Part shown: positions 7,454 to 11,806 of the stretch, piece by piece
Numbering within the stretch: position 1 is the stretch's first letter
Layout of the letters: every line of letters starts with the position of its first letter
From: Coemansia sp. RSA 1804
Taxonomy: Eukaryota > Kickxellomycota > Kickxellomycetes > Kickxellales > Kickxellaceae
Assembly: GCA_027578815.1 (NCBI GenBank)
Contig: JANBTH010000748.1
Location: 1-11,806 of the forward strand
Direction of reading: 5' to 3'
DNA: 11,806 bases
Notes under the pieces: generated by a model
What the model was told of the DNA's origin: nothing
What the model saw: the letters and a program-made list of their open reading frames with translations, nothing else
The model's database searches: none
Translations under genes and position numbers: made by a program

Positions 7454-7504
7454 ATGCATGGACGCCAGCACGCAGGAACGGTCTTGTCGAGAAATATTCG
7501 ATAG
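7454..7504 (+). other. Short overlapping upstream ORF at the FANCD2 start
   Basis: An ATG four bases above the FANCD2 ATG opens a 16-codon ORF in another frame that ends at TAG 7502-7504, inside FANCD2. Neither ATG has a purine at -3. Two other tiny upstream ORFs occur at 7244-7258 and 7292-7306. They could damp translation if they are in the mRNA. Confidence 0.4.
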
Positions 7505-10500
7505 CTGCGGCGTTTCTCTACCGAATGGCTGCGCGCCTGTACTACATACGTCGGCTGCGCTGTTTCGGTTCAAACTAAGTGAAAGGCTGTCAAGCAGCGA
7601 GTCGTTGGCACAAGAGTGTAAGGAATATATTGACGGTTTGCTGTCTGACCACGACACGATATCGCTTTATCTTGATCCAGTATCCGTGGCAAACTCGGAT
7701 AGCAACAGCGGCATACTGGCAGATCAGCCCGATGACCAAACGGGAATACTTCGGGCGGAGAGCTTTGTTCGTCTGGTCCTTGGCGTGGATGCTCTGCAGT
7801 CAGGGGTGATTGCAACGCTTCTTGAAAGGTTTCCGGAATACATTGGCGACGAGGAAAGTCAGGGAGGCGATAGCGTGGGCAAGGTGTCTGTGAAAATCTT
7901 GCGTCAGCTGAGATGGCTTGACTACGTTATAGATTCGGCCGGACTTGTTGAGAAGCTCTTGGAGACGCTTGGATACGTGCCACCAGAGATGCAAAGGGAG
8001 ATTATTCTGGATCTTCCCGACATCATATCGGATGCAGATGGATCCCAGGTGTCCAGGGTGCTGGCCGAGATGATGACATCCACGCCTGAGCTTATGCTTC
8101 CGATCCTGGAGACCCTTGGAAGCCTTGAGTGCTCGCCCCATCTTCTGCAGGAGGCACGGAACTCGGTAATCGTGCATCTGGTTTCCGCAGAGCCCCTTGA
8201 CTTGCCTGTGATGATTCGGTTCCTTCTTCATTCTGTCACTGCCGATGCCGCAGGGCCGCTTATTGTTCGGATGAGGAAGCGTCTGGACTTGGACTCGATT
8301 GTCCTTGCGTCGCGTCGGCTTCGAGGGAAAACCGACTACAACGACCAGACCCCGGATGTGCTTATATTCGATGTCATTGCAGCCAGTCTCCGCTCACACA
8401 AGCATCTACGCGACGCGTGGCTCAAAACCATTGCAAGCGACGTAACAGGGGCTGGTCCGCACACCACGCTGGACTTTGCGGTGCTTCTGATTTTGCACCA
8501 GATATCCGCGCATACGAAACGCGTGGAGTCTATTCTCAAGTCAAAGATAGAGGCGGTCTCTTTCAATTCTGTCGCGTACACGCCTCAGGTTGTAGAATCA
8601 ATGATCAGCCGCTTTCCAGCGGTCTTTTCGGCCCACTTTACTGCGCTGTTATCCGTGGCCAGCTGGCTTGTCCGCACCTCTGCGACCGGTAGTATGGGAA
8701 GCCAGGTGGCAACAGCAATGCTTGTTGCCGCATTCGGAACGATGGACATGTTCCAGCGGCAGGAGATATCTGGAGAACTGGCCGTGCACATTGGTAGTGG
8801 AAACATCAACGAAATGGACACTGCAGCACGTACATACCTGCGACTCGCGCAATGCTATCCACATGAACTGCGTCCGTTTGCCATCTTTATCAAAGGACTG
8901 CTAGACTATGTTGGCAACCTACCGATCGAACATGTGCGCATTATCTTTGATGTGCTTGGCATTGTTTCAACGCTAGGCAATGCGGATGGTAGCGATGGAA
9001 GTGGGGCTGAGAGCAGTCTGTTCAACGATCTTTACATTTTTGTGCGCAAGCAGCTTGCAAGCGTGTATCCAATGTACAATCGTGTTGGCATCGTTGGCAC
9101 TGTTGCATTGTTGCGCCAGCTTGGGTCCAAGGACCATTCAGCTGTGACAGCAGCTAGCCTAGATGGTGCTGGTAGCAGCAGCAGCAGCAGTCGTGTGACA
9201 GATACACAGGGCGGCGCCAACATCCACGCTCTGCGACGAGCTGTTCAGCTGCTGGAGATGCTTGTGGATTCGGGGAGACACCGGTCTTGGGCGTTTGTGT
9301 CAATGACTTACGATGAGCTGGCACATGTTGTTGAGACCAAAGGACTTCATATCCAGCTGCTGAGCTGGTTGCACGAGAACGTTTCCTCTACATTTGCCTC
9401 CCAATTCCTTGGCGATTCAGACCTGCTGTGCGAGCGATACGTTCTTCCTGGCAGTCCACACCCGGCTCTTTCTATTGACGATGAGGAGCCCACCGTTCTT
9501 GACATCTTTAACCACAACATCGACGCATCGAGATTGGGGCTGTGCCGACTGGCAATGCGGCCTGATACATCTGACAACATGAATGTGGGCGGTATTTATA
9601 ATGACACCAATAATAATAACGGCAACAGTCTGCGGCTTCGGGGGTGTTTGCTGTCATATCTTCCGTCTCTTCTCCGCCTTATCCAGGCTTGCGAGAAAGC
9701 GCTTGGCGAGCAGTCGCTTGATGAGATCGATTCTCTTCTTGTGTGCGGCATTTACTTGCTGCCTTCGATTGATGTCGATGCCACCATAGCCGCCAGAAAC
9801 GCAGGAGCTCAAGGGAACCATTATGTGCTTGTCGACTCCGACAACGGCTCTCGTAGCGATTCATCGTTCCAAATATCGGGAAACGCACTTGTAGGTGTCA
9901 ACGATGAGGCACGTACAGAGCTTATCGTCAGCATACGACTGTGGCCTCCAGAACTCCGCCGAGTACTGTGCACTTCGCTTTACGCTGCGGCAAACTGGAT
10001 CCGCGAGGTCATCAACGCATTTGCAGACCAGCCGTCAGCGGAGATGCGGAACAAGGTGGTGATGCGCGTGAACCAGCTCTGGCAGATCGAAAGCGATCTG
10101 GAAGCCATTGCTTCTTCTTTGGAGGGCACCGTCTATGAGTTTCATCCCATGGCAGCAGGGCTTCTGCCAGAGGTTTCCGATGCACCAACGGCCTGGACAA
10201 CACCAGCTGGTCCTACCCTACGGATCCACGGCACTGGCGCTATGGCTGGGGCAATTGCAACGCAGAGTGGAATCGCAGAGGAGAACGGTGGTTTGGCGTC
10301 TACTTATTGTCAGAACGAACAAACCTCGGAGCAGACTGAAAACGGATACACGGTGGATGTTGATGGGCTGCTTCTTTCACAGAACGATACCGCCCGATTT
10401 GTCAAGTACAGCACACGAGCCGGATCAGCAGACGAAGGGTATGCAGATGACGCAAAGAAGCGCGGACGCAAGCGGAAATCTGCTGGTTCTGGTCCAACTC

Positions 10501-11806
10501 TGTCCAGTGCTACCGCAGGAGGCAGCGATCTGCTTAATGGCGGCTCATCTGGGGCGGCCGAGGGTTTTACAAAAACACCTGCGCCCTATCTGCGCGAGCT
10601 CAACTTTTCGGCATTTAACGTAATTGGCTTCAGTGCCACCACATCATCAATGGCGTCTTCGCAGGATGCCTCTGCTCTCAAGCTGTCTGTCCACGGATTG
10701 CACGTGATTTTGCGCGAACTCAGCGCAGCGATGAATGCAAAGCTTGTTAGGCTAGGCGAGCGACGCTTTCCCTTCCAGAAGCAGCAGCAGAGTGCCGCTG
10801 TCACCTATGGCCAGTTAGCAACATTCAGCTCCAACATCTCGAGCAGCTCAGCCAACGACCTGGTTGACAACCTTTTGCCATTGCTACCTTCGCTGCTGCA
10901 GTATCTGGACTGCTGTCTTGTTATGCGTGCACATTTTAGAAACGATGTAACGGTGGATGAGGAAACAGTATCTGGTTCTAATACCCGGCTGCTTTCATCG
11001 GTTGACACTCTGGATGATGTCAACATGATTGAGACGTGCATCGACTCGTTGCTTCAGATAATCTCGTCGTTGCTCTATTGGGATGGGCTACAAGGTGAAG
11101 GATCTGGAGGAGTGAGAGTGGATTCCAGCACCAGACGTGCCAAGAGCAGCGATACTCCAACGGTTCTGGGTATCTTCCTGGCAGCACTGGCGGAGCAGGG
11201 CAAGCACACAGATGCCAGCGAGATTGCCGATCTGACCAAAGCCGTGCTGATTCGCCGTGCGTTTGACTATATCCTCGGGCTTTCCAGCCTTGTGGCAACT
11301 TCTGCCCGAGCCATGTGTTTGCTGCGTATGCTTATTGTTCTATGTGATCTAGCCCAACAGGGAGATCATTCTGAGGCTGCTGTCATCACCCGTGGTATGG
11401 TTTCTGAGCAGCGTGAAAACACAATGAATGGACGGATTAGTGATCTTGCGTACCGGATCTTGTCAGCAGAGTGGTCTGATGTGGAATTTTTGAAGCCACG
11501 CGATCTGGAGTATGCCATTATGCAGCACTTTACGCGGTATCCGCACAACCGTCTTGATCTGGTAAGTAGGTACGCCACAAAGGTTCTACGCCGTTCCATA
11601 CTGGTCAACGATCAATCTGATGACGAGGACAACGAACAGTCTGAAACACTACGCCCGTCCACGTTTCCTATCTACTACAACGCGGTACACCAGACTTTGG
11701 CAGCCCTGGTTAAGGAGGCGAGCTTTGATGATATGAATGGGCAAGAGCTGCTTGGGTTTGTGGCCAAAGTGGGCGAAAGCTGGCTTTCCCTGGCAAAGCT
11801 CACGCA
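7458..11806 (+). CDS. FANCD2: Fanconi anaemia protein FANCD2 homologue (3' end beyond window)
   Basis: FANCD2 pairs with FANCI as a DNA clamp in interstrand-crosslink repair and fork protection, normally locked on DNA by monoubiquitination. The frame is open for 1449 codons to the window edge, with no intron. The start is the first ATG after an in-frame TGA (7434). The N-terminus already aligns with the first conserved helices of the human protein, so little is missing there. Blocks recalled from human FANCD2 match in order: LGVDALQ (108), LRWLDYV (about 151), MIRFLLHSVTA (252), VRKQLAS then VGIVGTV (529-549), SLDEIDSLL (about 753), NWIREVINAF (846-855), a basic NLS-like KKRGRKRK (1000-1007) in the same linker as the human basic cluster, RELNF (1046) and STFP (about 1401). 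The modified lysine appears absent: Met539 and Asn541 replace Lys561 and Lys563. A Ser run is at 573-578. The acidic C-terminal tail lies outside the window. FANCI was considered, but the FANCD2 blocks fit better. Confidence 0.93.
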   Translation, partial: MDASTQERSCREIFDSCGVSLPNGCAPVLHTSAALFRFKLSERLSSSESLAQECKEYIDGLLSDHDTISLYLDPVSVANSDSNSGILADQPDDQTGILRAESFVRLVLGVDALQSGVIATLLERFPEYIGDEESQGGDSVGKVSVKILRQLRWLDYVIDSAGLVEKLLETLGYVPPEMQREIILDLPDIISDADGSQVSRVLAEMMTSTPELMLPILETLGSLECSPHLLQEARNSVIVHLVSAEPLDLPVMIRFLLHSVTADAAGPLIVRMRKRLDLDSIVLASRRLRGKTDYNDQTPDVLIFDVIAASLRSHKHLRDAWLKTIASDVTGAGPHTTLDFAVLLILHQISAHTKRVESILKSKIEAVSFNSVAYTPQVVESMISRFPAVFSAHFTALLSVASWLVRTSATGSMGSQVATAMLVAAFGTMDMFQRQEISGELAVHIGSGNINEMDTAARTYLRLAQCYPHELRPFAIFIKGLLDYVGNLPIEHVRIIFDVLGIVSTLGNADGSDGSGAESSLFNDLYIFVRKQLASVYPMYNRVGIVGTVALLRQLGSKDHSAVTAASLDGAGSSSSSSRVTDTQGGANIHALRRAVQLLEMLVDSGRHRSWAFVSMTYDELAHVVETKGLHIQLLSWLHENVSSTFASQFLGDSDLLCERYVLPGSPHPALSIDDEEPTVLDIFNHNIDASRLGLCRLAMRPDTSDNMNVGGIYNDTNNNNGNSLRLRGCLLSYLPSLLRLIQACEKALGEQSLDEIDSLLVCGIYLLPSIDVDATIAARNAGAQGNHYVLVDSDNGSRSDSSFQISGNALVGVNDEARTELIVSIRLWPPELRRVLCTSLYAAANWIREVINAFADQPSAEMRNKVVMRVNQLWQIESDLEAIASSLEGTVYEFHPMAAGLLPEVSDAPTAWTTPAGPTLRIHGTGAMAGAIATQSGIAEENGGLASTYCQNEQTSEQTENGYTVDVDGLLLSQNDTARFVKYSTRAGSADEGYADDAKKRGRKRKSAGSGPTLSSATAGGSDLLNGGSSGAAEGFTKTPAPYLRELNFSAFNVIGFSATTSSMASSQDASALKLSVHGLHVILRELSAAMNAKLVRLGERRFPFQKQQQSAAVTYGQLATFSSNISSSSANDLVDNLLPLLPSLLQYLDCCLVMRAHFRNDVTVDEETVSGSNTRLLSSVDTLDDVNMIETCIDSLLQIISSLLYWDGLQGEGSGGVRVDSSTRRAKSSDTPTVLGIFLAALAEQGKHTDASEIADLTKAVLIRRAFDYILGLSSLVATSARAMCLLRMLIVLCDLAQQGDHSEAAVITRGMVSEQRENTMNGRISDLAYRILSAEWSDVEFLKPRDLEYAIMQHFTRYPHNRLDLVSRYATKVLRRSILVNDQSDDEDNEQSETLRPSTFPIYYNAVHQTLAALVKEASFDDMNGQELLGFVAKVGESWLSLAKLT
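9174..9191 (+). repeat. AGC microsatellite encoding a short Ser run
   Basis: Five AGC units plus AGT encode six serines (residues 573-578 of the FANCD2 homologue), in a poorly conserved loop just after the ubiquitination-site helix. It is likely length-variable between strains. Confidence 0.7.

Larger units (their letters stand above)
6819..7457. promoter_or_regulatory. Shared divergent promoter region of CENP-C and FANCD2
   Basis: This is 639 bases between two divergent starts, with no convincing coding sequence. From left to right it holds an MCB-like box, a TATA box, an SCB-like box, a purine-rich run (6935-6984), a pyrimidine-rich run (7001-7049), three inverted CCAAT boxes and a possible 5'-UTR intron end. 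Both genes act around S/G2, so a bidirectional cell-cycle promoter is a reasonable inference. Confidence 0.6.

Noticed and set aside
7800..8231. 143-codon antisense ORF
   Set aside because: It is opposite the conserved FANCD2 N-terminal region, with composition typical of a reverse-strand shadow.
10108..10623. 171-codon ORF on the plus strand in another frame
   Set aside because: It lies wholly inside FANCD2, and the FANCD2 frame carries the conserved blocks. This is a shadow ORF.
11562..11567. In-frame GTAAGT as an intron donor in FANCD2
   Set aside because: The frame stays open beyond it, and the downstream sequence (STFP and following helix) still matches the family.
7458..11806. FANCI rather than FANCD2
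   Set aside because: The order and wording of the blocks (LGVDALQ, RKQL...GIVG, LDEID, NWIREVINAF, RELNF) match FANCD2. The FANCI ubiquitin-site segment I recall differs.

Overview
The window looks like nuclear DNA of a fungus, most likely from an early-diverging lineage. The reasons are long intron-poor genes, one ~200-bp intron, a Mif2-type CENP-C with a C-terminal cupin, and a FANCD2 homologue (to my knowledge absent from the model yeasts). The lineage is inferred from gene content only. It falls into two compositional halves: an AT-rich, gene-poor block (about 1-4600) and a block of ordinary coding composition (about 4600-11806).

Left block. A possible terminal exon of a minus-strand gene touches the left edge (12-116). 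Two small, basic, paralogous minus-strand ORFs follow (1096-1314 and 2217-2453). They are tandem copies: both coding and upstream DNA are related, and a TATA-like element sits at nearly the same distance from each start. I do not recognise the family. Next comes a decayed retrotransposon gag remnant (3221-3850, minus) with two in-frame stops, preceded by a probable LTR or leader (to about 4235). The rest shows no gene I can support.

Right block. The minus strand carries a CENP-C/Mif2 inner-kinetochore gene (4611-6818). The long ORF misses its real N-terminus: a 77-bp first exon and a 204-bp intron restore the conserved IGVxGRKTG start. Divergently, the plus strand carries FANCD2 (7458 to the right edge), open for 1449 codons without an intron and still unfinished. 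About 640 bp lie between the two starts, with MCB-like (ACGCGT) and SCB-like (CGCGAAA) cell-cycle boxes, a TATA box, three inverted CCAAT boxes and a pyrimidine tract. A shared S/G2 promoter for a centromere gene and a DNA-repair gene is plausible but unproven.

The most notable observation is that the FANCD2 homologue aligns without gaps across the monoubiquitination site, yet has Met and Asn where the human protein has Lys561 and Lys563. No CRISPR, rRNA, tRNA or bacterial-style operon was seen.
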